Below are positions 44,150 through 53,853 of a DNA stretch of 64,000 nt, piece by piece. The position numbers and the translations under genes were made by a program. The first letter of the stretch is position 1. Each line of letters opens with the position of its first letter. A model generated the notes under the pieces. It searched no databases. It saw only the letters and a list, made by a program, of their open reading frames with translations, and was not told where the DNA came from. The DNA is from Bradyrhizobium icense (GTDB taxonomy: Bacteria > Pseudomonadota > Alphaproteobacteria > Rhizobiales > Xanthobacteraceae): assembly GCF_001693385.1 (NCBI RefSeq), contig NZ_CP016428.1, forward strand, positions 4,154,001 to 4,218,000, given 5' to 3'.

Positions 44150-46828
44150 TTAGTTGACCTCGCGGCGAATTTCCGAGGCAACCGGCTGGGACTGGGTGTT
44201 GACCGTCGGCAGAGTGACCGGGCGCAGCCCGATCAGTTCCGCTGTCCGCACCGCGCTGTTACGCCAGAAGGCGAAGGAGTTGATACGGGAGTTCTCCAAC
44301 ACCGCGATCGCGACCGCCGCGAGGAACGGCAGGCTCTGCAGCACCAGCACGCCGGCAAAGATGTAGATCTCGCGCACCTCTTTATAGCTGTTGGTGACGA
44401 TCAGGACGGCGGCGCCGATCAAGAGCAGCACGCCGATCACGGCCTCCCAGAACGCCTGGAATTCGATCGACATCCGCGACAACCCGCCCTTGGAGGTCCG
44501 GGCGAAAGCGAGATGCTCGGTGATCAGGCCCTGGGCCACGGCGCGCGACACCGTCCATTGCACGCTCATCGCCGCGATCATGGCGCCCAGCATCTGGCCG
44601 GCCTTGATCTTCACCCGCAGGCGGTAGAGCGCGACGAAATGCACCAGCGAGACGACGAAGGAGCCGATGATCGGCAGCGTCAGGATCTTGTCGGGAACGG
44701 CGATGTCGGCAAACGCCACGATCGGCACCCAGATCAGGTTGAGGATCGCCACCACCACGCCGAGGCTTTCGGCACCGAGCCAGTTCAGCCAGCCCAGCGA
44801 GAATTCGCGGCGCTGGTCCCGCGTCAGCCGGCTGGCGCCGGGCAGGAAACGCCGCCAGTGCTTCTTGACGATCTGGAAGCCGCCATAGGCCCAGCGGTGG
44901 CGCTGCTTCTTGAAGGCCTCATAGGTGTCGGGCAGGAGGCCCTCGCCATAGCGGACGTTGGTGTAGTGCGTCAGCCAGCCCTGCTGCTGGATGGTCAGGC
45001 CGAGATCGGTGTCCTCGCAGATGGTGTCGCTGGACCAGCCGCCAGCCATGTCCATCGCGGAACGGCGGATCAGGCACATCGTGCCATGCACGATGATCGA
45101 GTTGAACTCGTTGCGCTGGACCATGCCGATGTCGAAGAATCCGGCATATTCGCCGTTCATGATGTAGTGCATCAGCGAGCGGTCGCCGTCGCGGTGCTCC
45201 TGCGGCGCCTGCACCAGGCCGACGCGCGGGTCGGCGAAAACAGGCACGAGATCCTTCAGCCAGTCCGGATGCACGACATAGTCGGCGTCGATGATGCCGA
45301 TGATCTCGGCATCCGCCGCGGTGCGCTCCATGGCGATCCGAAGCGCGCCGGCCTTGAAGCCCTGCACCTTCTCGGCGTTGATGAACTTGAAGCGTTCGCC
45401 GAGCGCGCGGCAGTGGTCCTGGATCGGCCGCCAGAATTCCGGGTCGGGCGTGTTGTTGATGATGCAGACGCATTCGAAATTCGGGTAGTCGAGCCGCGAC
45501 ACCGCATCCAGCGTCTGCTTCAGCATCTCGACCGGCTCGAAGTAAGCAGGAATGTGGATCGAGACCTTCGGGAAGGCGACGTTCTCGCCGATGGTGGCAG
45601 GGGCCAATGTCGCACTTTTGGTAATCAGCCGGCGCGGGCGGTGGCCGAAGGCGATCGCCGCGATTTCGTCGATGCGGGCCATCGCGATCAAGATCAGCGG
45701 AACCAGCAGGGTCAGGCCGAGCGTCAGGGCAAAGGCCGAGCCGAACACGAAATAGTGCCCGGCCCAGTAGGCGAACACGGTGGAAACCCAGGCGCCGACG
45801 CCGTTGGCGGCCGCCGAGAGCAACAGCGCCTGCATGATTTTCGGCTGCTCGAGCCGCAGGATCGGCAGCGACATCAGGATGCCGACCAGCAGCGCGATCG
45901 CAGCCAGCTTCCAGTAGTTCTCGTTCACGATCGGGCCGGTCCAGGCGAATTTCGGTTCGCGATTGGCGTCGAGGATGCCCCAATAGGGGCCGACGCCGCC
46001 TTCGAAGAATTTCCAGGGCTGATCGATCGCTTCGACGATGTTGTAGTCGATGCCGATAGCTTCGGCGCGGGTGACGAAATTGCGCAGCACCGAGGCCTGT
46101 TCGAACGGGCCAGGCTCGGCGTTCCTCAAATTATATCCGGCGCTCGGCCAGCCGAACTCGGCAATCACGATGCGTTTGCCGGGAAACTGGTCGCGCAGCA
46201 GTTGGAACATGGCTACCGCCTGATCGACGGCCTGCTTGTCGGTGAAGTTCTCCCAATAGGGCAGCACGTGCGCGGCGATGAAATCGACGGAGGACGCCAG
46301 TTCCGGATTGTCGCGCCAGATGTTCCAGATTTCACCGGTGGTCACGGGAACGTTGACGGATTTCTTGACCTGCTTGATCAGCTCGACCAGGTCGTCGATC
46401 TTCTGCTCGCCGCGGAAAATGGTTTCGTTGCCGACGACGATTCCGTTGACGTTGCTGTTGCGCTTGGCGAGGCTGATCGCGGCCTCGATCTCGCGCTTGT
46501 TGCGATCGGAATTCTTGTCGATCCAGGCGCCGACGGTGACCTTCAGGCCGAATTCGGCGGCGATCGGCGGCACCAGTTCGACGCCACCGGTCGAGGAGTA
46601 GAGACGAATCGCGCGCGTGATCGTCGACAGCTTCTTGAGGTCGGCGCGGATCTTTTCGATCTGCGGAATATTGTCGACGTCGGGATGCGCCGAACCCTCG
46701 AACGGCGCATAGGAAACGCTCGGCAAAATGCCCCTGAAATCGGGCGCGGCTTGCTTTTCCTGGAACAGGCCCCACAGCCCGGCGTGAGCTGCGGTGACAA
46801 ACAGCAGAACGGCAACGACGGCACGCAT
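44150..46828 (-). CDS. ndvB: Cyclic beta-(1,3),(1,6)-glucan synthase
   Basis: 892 residues, inner membrane. It couples a GH17-like domain to a family 2 glycosyltransferase. The GH17 part (residues 35-285) has acid/base E135 (VVGNETIFRGE) and nucleophile E224 (IAEFGWPSAG). After two or three membrane helices the GT2 core (420-660) shows DAD (514-516), ED.D (605-608) and QRHRW (642-646). C-terminal helices likely form the translocation channel. NdvB of Bradyrhizobium makes the cyclic glucans needed for osmotic adaptation and nodulation. An ndvC-type GH17 gene and a small gene between them complete the cluster. Confidence 0.93.
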   Translation of the reverse strand: MRAVVAVLLFVTAAHAGLWGLFQEKQAAPDFRGILPSVSYAPFEGSAHPDVDNIPQIEKIRADLKKLSTITRAIRLYSSTGGVELVPPIAAEFGLKVTVGAWIDKNSDRNKREIEAAISLAKRNSNVNGIVVGNETIFRGEQKIDDLVELIKQVKKSVNVPVTTGEIWNIWRDNPELASSVDFIAAHVLPYWENFTDKQAVDQAVAMFQLLRDQFPGKRIVIAEFGWPSAGYNLRNAEPGPFEQASVLRNFVTRAEAIGIDYNIVEAIDQPWKFFEGGVGPYWGILDANREPKFAWTGPIVNENYWKLAAIALLVGILMSLPILRLEQPKIMQALLLSAAANGVGAWVSTVFAYWAGHYFVFGSAFALTLGLTLLVPLILIAMARIDEIAAIAFGHRPRRLITKSATLAPATIGENVAFPKVSIHIPAYFEPVEMLKQTLDAVSRLDYPNFECVCIINNTPDPEFWRPIQDHCRALGERFKFINAEKVQGFKAGALRIAMERTAADAEIIGIIDADYVVHPDWLKDLVPVFADPRVGLVQAPQEHRDGDRSLMHYIMNGEYAGFFDIGMVQRNEFNSIIVHGTMCLIRRSAMDMAGGWSSDTICEDTDLGLTIQQQGWLTHYTNVRYGEGLLPDTYEAFKKQRHRWAYGGFQIVKKHWRRFLPGASRLTRDQRREFSLGWLNWLGAESLGVVVAILNLIWVPIVAFADIAVPDKILTLPIIGSFVVSLVHFVALYRLRVKIKAGQMLGAMIAAMSVQWTVSRAVAQGLITEHLAFARTSKGGLSRMSIEFQAFWEAVIGVLLLIGAAVLIVTNSYKEVREIYIFAGVLVLQSLPFLAAVAIAVLENSRINSFAFWRNSAVRTAELIGLRPVTLPTVNTQSQPVASEIRREVN

Positions 46829-47042
46829 CGGCGGCTAAACCATACGGGGCTGCAATTTATGGAAAGCGAACCTGTCCCCTAGGTTCGACCGACATGGCGG
46901 CATCATCAGGATAGTCCTGCCCTGCGATTTCACAACTGGTATGACGCCATGACTTTTTTAAGGACGCGTTTTCAGGGCGCGACCAATCCAAACGCCGGAT
47001 AGATAGGATCGTTCCGCTGAACGTATCCTGAATGCCGGACGT

Positions 47043-47618
47043 CTATTTCGCGGGCGCGGCAGGCGCGGGGCTGGGGGCCGGCGAGGGCGATGCGGCCGGC
47101 GCAGGCGTTGCGTTGCCGGCGGTCGCTGGCGCCGGGCTGGCCGCTGCGGCAGCCTGCGGCTGGGCGCCCGGATTGATCCAGCAGACATGAATGCGGCTGT
47201 CGAGGGTCTCAGCCACCTTGGGATCGATCTGTCCGCCAAAACGGGTCAGGCAGCGGAAGGTGGCCTGGACATGCCCGCCGGGGCAGCCGAACCGGTCATA
47301 GAGATCGAGGTGCCTGAACGCGGTGTCGAGGTCGTCGCGCCACATCAGGCGAACCACCCGACGGCCGAGCCAGACGCATTCGGGATTTCCGGCCGGGCCG
47401 TTGATCGCCTGGGCCGCCTCGACGAATTCGTCGGCCTTGCGCTGATTGTCCTTGTTGGCCTCGGCGGTATTGGCGGCCGGCGCCTTGCCTTGCTGATCCT
47501 GCGGGGTCGGGCTGCCGCTCTGGGCAAACGCCCCGGCCGATCCGATCAGGAGGGCCAGGCCCACCGCGGCGAAGCGCCTCAAAACCGCAACTCTTGGATC
47601 AAGCACCCGTCGACGCAT
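47043..47618 (-). CDS. Exported Ala/Pro-rich protein between ndvB and ndvC (candidate NdvD)
   Basis: 191 residues with a signal sequence (FAAVGLALLIGSAGAFAQ). A central domain with four cysteines (ECVWLGRRVVRLMWRDDLDT, then FGCPGGHVQATFRC) precedes an Ala/Pro-rich tail. In B. japonicum a third glucan gene, ndvD, has been described between ndvB and ndvC; the position fits, but I recall that product as somewhat larger, so the name is not assigned. It may support glucan synthesis in the periplasm. Confidence 0.6.
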   Translation of the reverse strand: MRRRVLDPRVAVLRRFAAVGLALLIGSAGAFAQSGSPTPQDQQGKAPAANTAEANKDNQRKADEFVEAAQAINGPAGNPECVWLGRRVVRLMWRDDLDTAFRHLDLYDRFGCPGGHVQATFRCLTRFGGQIDPKVAETLDSRIHVCWINPGAQPQAAAAASPAPATAGNATPAPAASPSPAPSPAPAAPAK

Positions 47619-47865
47619 ACATTCCCCGATCAGTTTCCCGCCGCGCGTGGCGGCTGATGTCTGGGCTTGTTGCCGCCGAAATAGGACCCCAATGCGGCGG
47701 ACCGGCCCGGCGATTCAAATGACGGGTATTTCAGATTTTGTCCAGCAAAGTCACAACTTTATCACGGGCGCGGGTAAAACTGCCGCAGGGACGAGCTGGA
47801 ATAGGGCGATCGTGCATCTTGGCAGAACGCCGATGAACGGGTAATCGACGGTCCCCGCCCGGAGG

Positions 47866-49491
47866 ATGGAACCGATTTCACTTCGTACGCCGCTGGCGCT
47901 TTTCCTTTCATCGCTAGGTATGATCGCGGCCCTTTGGTGGTGGCTCGCCACGCCGATTACGCTTGCGCGCGCGCCGATCGATCCCAGTGCCAAGCTGCAA
48001 TGCGTTTCCTACGCGCCGTTCCGCGGCACGCAGACACCCCTGATACCGACCACGCAGATCCTTCCCGAACAGATCGCGCAGGACCTCGCGCAACTCGCCA
48101 AGATCACCGACTGCGTGCGGACCTATTCGATCGAGAACGGGCTCGACCAGGTTCCGGCGCTGGCCGCCAAGGTCGGGCTGAAGGTGATCCAGGGGATCTG
48201 GCTATCGAGCAACCGGATCAAGAATCTCGCCCAGATTTCGGTCGCGATCGAACTGACCAAGGAACACCCGGACACGATTACCGCGCTGGTGGTCGGCAAC
48301 GAGGTGCTGCTGCGCGGCGAGATGACGACATCGGATCTCGCGGCCCATATCCGCTCGGTCAAGTCGCGTGTTACCGTGCCCGTGACCTATGCCGACGTCT
48401 GGGAGTTCTGGCTGCGCAACCGCGAAATCTATGACGCAGTCGACTTCGTCACGATCCACATCCTGCCGTACTGGGAAGACATGCCGGTGCGCGCGAAGCA
48501 CGCCGCCGGCCACGTCGACGATATCCGCAAGCGGATGGCGGTGGCATTTCCGAACAAGGAAATCCTGATCGGCGAAACCGGCTGGCCGAGCGCGGGACGG
48601 ATGCGCGAGGGCGCGCTGCCGTCGCGCACCAACCAGGCGCGTGTGGTGTCCGAAATCCTCGACCTCGCCAAGCGCGAAAAGTTTCGGGTCAATCTGATCG
48701 AGGCCTATGACCAGCCGTGGAAGCGCCAGCTCGAAGGTACCGTCGGCGGCTATTGGGGCATGATCGACGACGCGCAGCGCGCGGTGAAATATCCGCCCGG
48801 CGAGCCGATCAGCAATTATCCGTTCTGGAAACTGCAGATGGGAAGCGGGATGGCGCTCAGCGCCTTCGTTTTCCTGGCGGGCTGGCTGACGCTGCGGCGG
48901 CGGCCGTGGAAACCGCGGCTGACTGCGTGGGTCGCGGTCGGGACGTCGGCGACGACCGCCGGCATGCTGCTCGGGGTCGCCGCGGACAAGATGTTTTACG
49001 AGAGCTACGGGGCAGGCGGCTGGCTGCAATGGGGCGCGCTGCTGGCGGCCGCCATCGCCTCGCCGATGCTGTGCGCGAACGCCGCGATGTCGGGACGGCC
49101 GCTGCCGACCTTCCTCGAACTGCTCGGGCCGCGTGACGGCCGCACCAAGTCGGTGCTGTCGGCGCTGCTCGGTCTCGTACTCGTCGTCACCACGCTGATC
49201 GCGGCGCAAACCGCGCTCGGCTTTACGTTCGACCCGCGCTACCGCGACTTTCCGTTCGCTTCGCTGACCATGGCGGTGGTGCCGTTCGCGGCCTTGATGC
49301 TGCTCAACCGGCCGAAAGAGGGCATTCGCCCGATTGCCGAATCCGCTTTTGCCGGCTTGCTGGTCGCGGCCGCGATCTTCATCGGCTTCAACGAGGGCAA
49401 CCAGAACTGGCAGGCGATGTCGACGTGCGCGATCTATCTCTTGCTGGCGATTACGCTGTGGCGGGCGCGGGCCGTGCAAATCCCAAAATGA
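47866..49491 (+). CDS. ndvC: GH17-type membrane protein of cyclic glucan synthesis
   Basis: 541 residues. An N-terminal membrane anchor (LFLSSLGMIAALWWWLATPI) is followed by a GH17-like domain (45-330) with acid/base E in VVGNEVLLRGE and nucleophile E in IGETGWPSAG. Seven or so C-terminal membrane helices follow. In Bradyrhizobium NdvC is thought to introduce beta-1,6 linkages. It is divergent from ndvB and the small gene. The GGAGG ribosome site directly abuts the ATG (no spacer), so the true start could be the Met at residue 19. Confidence 0.9.
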   Translation: MEPISLRTPLALFLSSLGMIAALWWWLATPITLARAPIDPSAKLQCVSYAPFRGTQTPLIPTTQILPEQIAQDLAQLAKITDCVRTYSIENGLDQVPALAAKVGLKVIQGIWLSSNRIKNLAQISVAIELTKEHPDTITALVVGNEVLLRGEMTTSDLAAHIRSVKSRVTVPVTYADVWEFWLRNREIYDAVDFVTIHILPYWEDMPVRAKHAAGHVDDIRKRMAVAFPNKEILIGETGWPSAGRMREGALPSRTNQARVVSEILDLAKREKFRVNLIEAYDQPWKRQLEGTVGGYWGMIDDAQRAVKYPPGEPISNYPFWKLQMGSGMALSAFVFLAGWLTLRRRPWKPRLTAWVAVGTSATTAGMLLGVAADKMFYESYGAGGWLQWGALLAAAIASPMLCANAAMSGRPLPTFLELLGPRDGRTKSVLSALLGLVLVVTTLIAAQTALGFTFDPRYRDFPFASLTMAVVPFAALMLLNRPKEGIRPIAESAFAGLLVAAAIFIGFNEGNQNWQAMSTCAIYLLLAITLWRARAVQIPK

Positions 49492-49831
49492 GCAGGCCGA
49501 TCGCAATTCCCGACAGCGCGATATTGTAGAGCACGATTCCGAATCCCGCCGCGATCAAGCCGCCGGTCAGCAGCACGATCGACGGCCGCATGACGTGAAG
49601 CGTCGCAATGATCAACGCGGTGATGCCGAACACTGAATTCTTGAACAGATAGGTGGCGAGCGTCCGCGACTTGCACAGCATGGTCTGCAGGCCGGCGTCG
49701 CAGGCCAGCGCCACGGTCGAGAACTCGACCGCGAGGTAGCGCAGATAGAGCGCGTAGCCGACGGTGACGAAGCCGACCACCAACAGGAACTGAACTTGAT
49801 AGGGCGTGAGCCGGAACGGGGATTTTTTCAT
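49451..49831 (-). CDS. Four-helix membrane protein, unknown function
   Basis: 126 residues with four hydrophobic segments (QFLLVVGFVTVGYALYL, NSVFGITALIIATLHV, SIVLLTGGLIAAGFGIVLY, ALSGIAIGLLILGFA). It is convergent with ndvC and overlaps its 3' end by 41 bases. It could assist glucan export, but this is only proximity. Confidence 0.7.
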   Translation of the reverse strand: MKKSPFRLTPYQVQFLLVVGFVTVGYALYLRYLAVEFSTVALACDAGLQTMLCKSRTLATYLFKNSVFGITALIIATLHVMRPSIVLLTGGLIAAGFGIVLYNIALSGIAIGLLILGFARPAPATA

Positions 49832-49927
49832 CGGCGCAATATGGTCGGGATTGGCTCTTGGGACAAGCGTTCGCCCGCAGTGAAAATGCAGATCAGAATT
49901 TTGTCATAACGCCCTGTAGCCAAAAGA

Positions 49928-51211
49928 TTATTGTGAATTTTTCTTGCCGAAGATGGACGACAAGCTCGTCTGCGTTGTCGCCGGCGGCGGTTCGGGCTTC
50001 TTCGGCGCTTCCTCAACGACTGTCGCCGCCGACTGCTTGGCGACGCTGCGCCGGCGCGGGCCAGGCTTGGCGGCAGTGGGCGGCGGATCGTTCAACGACA
50101 GCCGCTGGCCATCGAAGATGGCGGTTTCGCAGGGCCGGTTGTTTTCAGCCATGATAGCGCAGATCCTGGCAGCGGCGCCGGCGTCGTGCAGCGGACCGGC
50201 GACCAGGCGAAGTTGCATGCCGAGCCCGTTGGTGCCTTCCTTCACGACGATGATCGGGCGCAGCGCCGTCAGCGGCGCGTTCGATCTCGATTTCAATAGC
50301 CCGCGCCACAGCGCGCGCAGGCCGTTCACCGAATTGGCGCTGCCGAGATCGACCCCGAACTCGGTCCGCTGCAGGGAGACTTTTGGTGCGTTGGCGTCGT
50401 CCGCTTCCGCATCAGCCGGCGCCGACGCCACGACATCCGGGATCGGACTCGCGATCACCGGGTTCGGTCCTTTGCCCGGCTCGATCAGTTTGCCGGCGGC
50501 GGGATCGGGCGGAGCCATCATCGACTGCGCGGCCCTGAGCGGCGTCGCGGGCGAAGGTTTCGCGGGCTCCGGCGTGACGGTGTCGGCCGTTACCATCTCA
50601 GCCTTGGCCGTTTCCGGCTTGGCGCTATCTGCTTTGGCAGCGTCCGTCTTCGCGGCCTCCTTTGCCGTGGACGAAACGGTCGCCGGGGACGGCTCGGCGG
50701 TGGCGGTTTTGTCGGTGGCGGGCGCTGCGGCCGGGGCGCTCGCTACCGGTGCGACGCTTGGCGACGGCGGTTTTTGGGCGGCTTGCGATTCCGCAGTTGC
50801 AACCGGCGGGGAAGCCTGCACAGAACCCTGGCGGGCGATGGCGCCGGTAACGGAATCGAGCCCCTGTTCCAGGCTGGTGACACGGGAATACAGCCGGTCG
50901 CGGTCGCCATTGAGCGTATCGATGGCGGCGGCGAGCCGGCGCGCCTCGTTCTGGGTTTCCCTGGCCACGAGCTGAACTTGCTGCGCCTGCCGGGTGATAT
51001 CAGCCGCGGCGACCTGCTCACGCTTCAATCCAAGGGATGATTGGTTGGCCATCACGGCCAGAATCACCGCAGCCGTCGCGCCGACGCCCCAGGATCCGAT
51101 CCGCCACAGCGCGCGGCGGTCGAGTTCATCTTCGTCGGCCAACAGGTTGCTCAGCACGCCGCCGCTGTCATCCGCCTCGAAGTCCGCGAGATGGTCTGGT
51201 TTTCTGGCCAA
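49928..51211 (-). CDS. SPOR-like membrane-anchored protein
   Basis: 427 residues from a TTG at 51211 preceded by a purine-rich GAGG cluster; the frame runs to 51430 without a better site. N-terminal acidic cytoplasmic part (DFEADDSGGVLSNLLADEDE), one membrane segment (GVGATAAVILAVMANQ), a coiled coil (VARETQNEARRLAAAIDTLN), a long Ala/Pro/Thr/Lys linker, and a C-terminal domain (VDLGSANSVNGLRALWRGLL, then LVAGPLHDAGAAARICAIM) that follows the SPOR pattern binding denuded peptidoglycan. A cell-division role is plausible but not shown. Confidence 0.8.
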   Translation of the reverse strand: MARKPDHLADFEADDSGGVLSNLLADEDELDRRALWRIGSWGVGATAAVILAVMANQSSLGLKREQVAAADITRQAQQVQLVARETQNEARRLAAAIDTLNGDRDRLYSRVTSLEQGLDSVTGAIARQGSVQASPPVATAESQAAQKPPSPSVAPVASAPAAAPATDKTATAEPSPATVSSTAKEAAKTDAAKADSAKPETAKAEMVTADTVTPEPAKPSPATPLRAAQSMMAPPDPAAGKLIEPGKGPNPVIASPIPDVVASAPADAEADDANAPKVSLQRTEFGVDLGSANSVNGLRALWRGLLKSRSNAPLTALRPIIVVKEGTNGLGMQLRLVAGPLHDAGAAARICAIMAENNRPCETAIFDGQRLSLNDPPPTAAKPGPRRRSVAKQSAATVVEEAPKKPEPPPATTQTSLSSIFGKKNSQ

Positions 51212-51374
51212 GCGCCCTCGGCCCTCCTCGAGGCCCTGCCGAATCACAGGGCAAACATTAACAGGAAAAGCGCCGACCACTTGAATCCGGACGTTTTCGG
51301 GGCGGCGAATCGGTTTGATCTCCGGGGGAAAACAATTAAAGACGGCCGGAAACCTTGTTCGCCTGAGGACCAGA

Positions 51375-52733
51375 ATGACCGCTCGATCCAGCCTGACAGT
51401 CGTGCTCGCGGCCGGTGAGGGCACGCGCATGCGATCCTCGCTGCCGAAGGTGCTGCACCCGGTCGCCGGTCAATCGCTGCTGGCGCATGTTCTGGATGCC
51501 GCCCCGCATGGCGCGGGCGCCTCGCTCGCGGTCGTGGTCGGGCCGGACCACAAGGCGGTCACTGAGGAGGTCAGGCGCGTCCGCGCCGATGCCGCGACCT
51601 TCGTTCAGGCCGAACGGCTCGGCACCGCGCATGCCGTGCTGGCTGCCCGCGAGGCGATTGCGCGCGGCGCCGACGATCTGCTGGTCGCGTTCGGCGATAC
51701 GCCGCTGATTTCGGCCGAGACCTTTGCGCGGCTGCGCGCGCCGCTGGCGAAGGGCGCGGCGCTGGCCGTGCTCGGCTTCCGCGCCGCCGATCCGACCGGT
51801 TACGGCCGGCTGCTGCTTCAGGGCGATCGGCTGATGGCGATCCGCGAACATGCCGACGCGACCGATGAAGAGCGCAAGGTCACGCTGTGCAATGCCGGCG
51901 TGATGGCGTTCGACGGTCGCCGCGCGCTGGAAATTCTCGACCGGATCGGCAACGCCAACAGCAAGGGCGAATACTATCTGGTCGATGCCGTCGCCATCGT
52001 CAGGAAAATGGGATTGGAGGCCGTCGTGATCGAAACCAGCGAGGACGAAGTGCGCGGCATCAACAACAAGGCGCAGCTTGCGGAGGCCGAAGCGGTGATG
52101 CAGGCGCGGCTGCGCCAGGCGGCGCTCGACGCCGGCGTGACGCTGATCGCGCCGGAGACGGTTTATCTCGCCGCCGACACGAAGTTCGGCAGCGACGTCA
52201 CCATCGAGCCGTTCGTGGTGATCGGCCCCGGCGTCACCATCGCCGACGGCGCGGTGATCCATTCGTTCTCGCACATCGTGCAGACCTCGATCGGCAGACA
52301 CGCCTCCATCGGTCCCTATGCGCGCCTGCGCCCGGGCACCTCGCTGGGCGAGGGCGTTCGGATCGGCAACTTCGTCGAGACCAAGGCCGCGACGCTGGAG
52401 GCCGGCGTCAAGGTCAACCACCTCTCCTATGTCGGCGACGCCCATGTCGGCGCCAATTCCAACCTCGGCGCCGGCACCGTCACCTGCAACTACGACGGCT
52501 TTTTCAAGCACAAGACGCTGATCGGCGAGGGCGCGTTCGTCGGCACCAACTCCTCGCTGGTCGCGCCGGTCAAAATCGGCAACGGCGCTTATATCGGCTC
52601 GGGCTCCGTCATCACCAAGGACGTGCCGGATGATGCGATGGCGGTCGAGCGTAGCCCGCAGAGCAACCGCGAGGGTGGCGCCGCGCGCTACCGCGAGATG
52701 AAGCTGCGGGCCAAGGCGGAGAAACAGGGTTAA
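51375..52733 (+). CDS. glmU: Bifunctional GlmU (GlcNAc-1-P acetyltransferase/uridyltransferase)
   Basis: Acetylates glucosamine-1-P and converts it to UDP-GlcNAc, precursor of peptidoglycan and lipid A. 452 residues from the ATG at 51375 (GAGGA upstream). N-terminal pyrophosphorylase: [19 protein letters not shown]-terminal left-handed helix with hexapeptide repeats and the catalytic [10 protein letters not shown] and GTNSSLVAP regions. glmS, its usual neighbour, is now 6.4 kb downstream because of an insertion (see 52747-59070). Confidence 0.97.
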   Translation: MTARSSLTVVLAAGEGTRMRSSLPKVLHPVAGQSLLAHVLDAAPHGAGASLAVVVGPDHKAVTEEVRRVRADAATFVQAERLGTAHAVLAAREAIARGADDLLVAFGDTPLISAETFARLRAPLAKGAALAVLGFRAADPTGYGRLLLQGDRLMAIREHADATDEERKVTLCNAGVMAFDGRRALEILDRIGNANSKGEYYLVDAVAIVRKMGLEAVVIETSEDEVRGINNKAQLAEAEAVMQARLRQAALDAGVTLIAPETVYLAADTKFGSDVTIEPFVVIGPGVTIADGAVIHSFSHIVQTSIGRHASIGPYARLRPGTSLGEGVRIGNFVETKAATLEAGVKVNHLSYVGDAHVGANSNLGAGTVTCNYDGFFKHKTLIGEGAFVGTNSSLVAPVKIGNGAYIGSGSVITKDVPDDAMAVERSPQSNREGGAARYREMKLRAKAEKQG

Positions 52734-52746
52734 GCGCGAGGGGCTG

Positions 52747-52784
52747 TTAAGCTTTCCGCTTAAGATTTTCTCAATCGGCAATAA
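52747..52784. repeat. Left direct repeat of the glmU-glmS insert
   Basis: 38 bases beginning TTAAGCTTTCCGCTTAAG match the right copy at 59033-59070 at 34 positions. Confidence 0.75.
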
Positions 52785-52969
52785 GCTTCTCGGTCAAAAA
52801 TGCCGTGACTATAGCTTGATGACTCTTGGTTAGATCGATTTGGCCGCAGACTTGCTTCACCTCTCACCGGCTTGCACTGGCTGACCGGGCTGCCGCTGGT
52901 TGGCCCGCAAATCCTGGTGGTTCTGCTGGCGCCATCGTCATCTGACAAGATCCGCCTGATTTCTCCGCC

Positions 52970-52997
52970 TTGACATATGCCGATATCGGAATATGTT
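52970..52997 (+). promoter_or_regulatory. Promoter with embedded ArsR operator
   Basis: TTGACA (52970-52975), 16-base spacer, TATGTT (52992-52997). A 22-bp palindrome (catatgccgat/atcggaatatg, 10 of 11 matching) at 52974-52995 fills the promoter. The ATG at 53005 is 7 bases from the -10 box, so the message may be leaderless. Confidence 0.7.
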
Positions 52998-53004
52998 GGC
53001 GCCC

Positions 53005-53346
53005 ATGGCACGAGCAGCAACGACATCGGACGTCTTCAACGCGATCGCCGAGCCGCAGCGCCGGGAGATCCTGGCACTGCTGCGGGCGGGTGAGCGGCCG
53101 GTGACCGAGTTGGCGCAGGAACTGGGGATGACTCAGCCGGGGGCGTCCAAACACCTGCGGGTGCTCCGGGATGTCGGGCTGGTGCGGGACCGCAAGGCAG
53201 GCAAGCAGCGCCTGTACGGCCTTGATGCCCGCGGGCTGCGACCGGTTCACGAGTGGACCGGAGGTTTCGAGCGGTTCTGGAATGAGAGCTTCGACCGGCT
53301 GGACGCGTACGTGCAGGAGCTCAAGCAGGCCAGGAAGGAGGAGTGA
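53005..53346 (+). CDS. ArsR-family transcriptional repressor
   Basis: 113 residues. Winged helix: FNAIAEPQRREILALLRAGE, then RPVTELAQELGMTQPGASKHLRVLRDVGLV read in sections and a wing RDRKAGKQRLYGLDARG. No metal-binding cysteines are present, so this belongs to the SRPBCC-linked ArsR group rather than metal sensors. First gene of a tightly packed three-gene operon and probably autoregulated through the palindrome in its own promoter. Codon choice is very GC-rich compared with flanking DNA. Confidence 0.92.
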   Translation: MARAATTSDVFNAIAEPQRREILALLRAGERPVTELAQELGMTQPGASKHLRVLRDVGLVRDRKAGKQRLYGLDARGLRPVHEWTGGFERFWNESFDRLDAYVQELKQARKEE

Positions 53347-53349
53347 CCG

Positions 53350-53853
53350 ATGGCAACGACAGGACGGGACGCGGCGCAGTTAGCGACGGCCGACCGCGAG
53401 ATCGTGATCTCCCGGGCCATCAGTGCCCCACGGGAGCTGGTGTTCGAGGCATTCACCGAAGTCCGGCACCTGTCGCGATGGTGGGGACCGGAGGGGTTCA
53501 CCACCACCACGCAGGCGTTCGAGTTCCGCGTCGGCGGGGAGTGGGTCTTCGTGATGTACGGACCGGACGGGACGGACTACCAGGAGTGGATCTCCTGGAC
53601 CGAGATCGCCCCGCCGGAGCGGATCGCACTGCTGCACGGTGAGTCCCGCGGCGACCCGAACGCCTTCGAGTCGGTCCTGACGTTCGAGCCCGACGGTGCG
53701 GCGACCCGGATCGAGATGCGCACGGTGTTCCCCACCAAGGAACTGCGCGACGAGGCGGTCGAGAAGTACCACGCGATCGAGGGCGGCCAGCAGACCCTGA
53801 GCAAGCTGGCTGTCTACGTCACCGAGATTGTTCGGAAGGGAGTTGAGGACTGA
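53350..53853 (+). CDS. SRPBCC/AHSA1-family protein
   Basis: 167 residues. START-like fold of the AHSA1 type: ISRAISAPRELVFEAFTEVR, then HLSRWWGPEGFTTTTQAFEF and GGEWVFVMYGPDGTDYQEW. Such proteins form a ligand-binding cavity and are often encoded after an ArsR regulator. Starts 4 bases after the ArsR stop and overlaps the next gene by one base. Ligand unknown. Confidence 0.92.
   Translation: MATTGRDAAQLATADREIVISRAISAPRELVFEAFTEVRHLSRWWGPEGFTTTTQAFEFRVGGEWVFVMYGPDGTDYQEWISWTEIAPPERIALLHGESRGDPNAFESVLTFEPDGAATRIEMRTVFPTKELRDEAVEKYHAIEGGQQTLSKLAVYVTEIVRKGVED

Noticed and set aside
44513-46882. 789-codon plus-strand open frame
   Set aside because: Antisense to ndvB, whose catalytic motifs are intact; the plus-strand frame is His/Asp/Arg-rich with no recognisable domain.
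48202-49506. 434-codon minus-strand open frame
   Set aside because: Antisense to ndvC; no motif and shadow composition.
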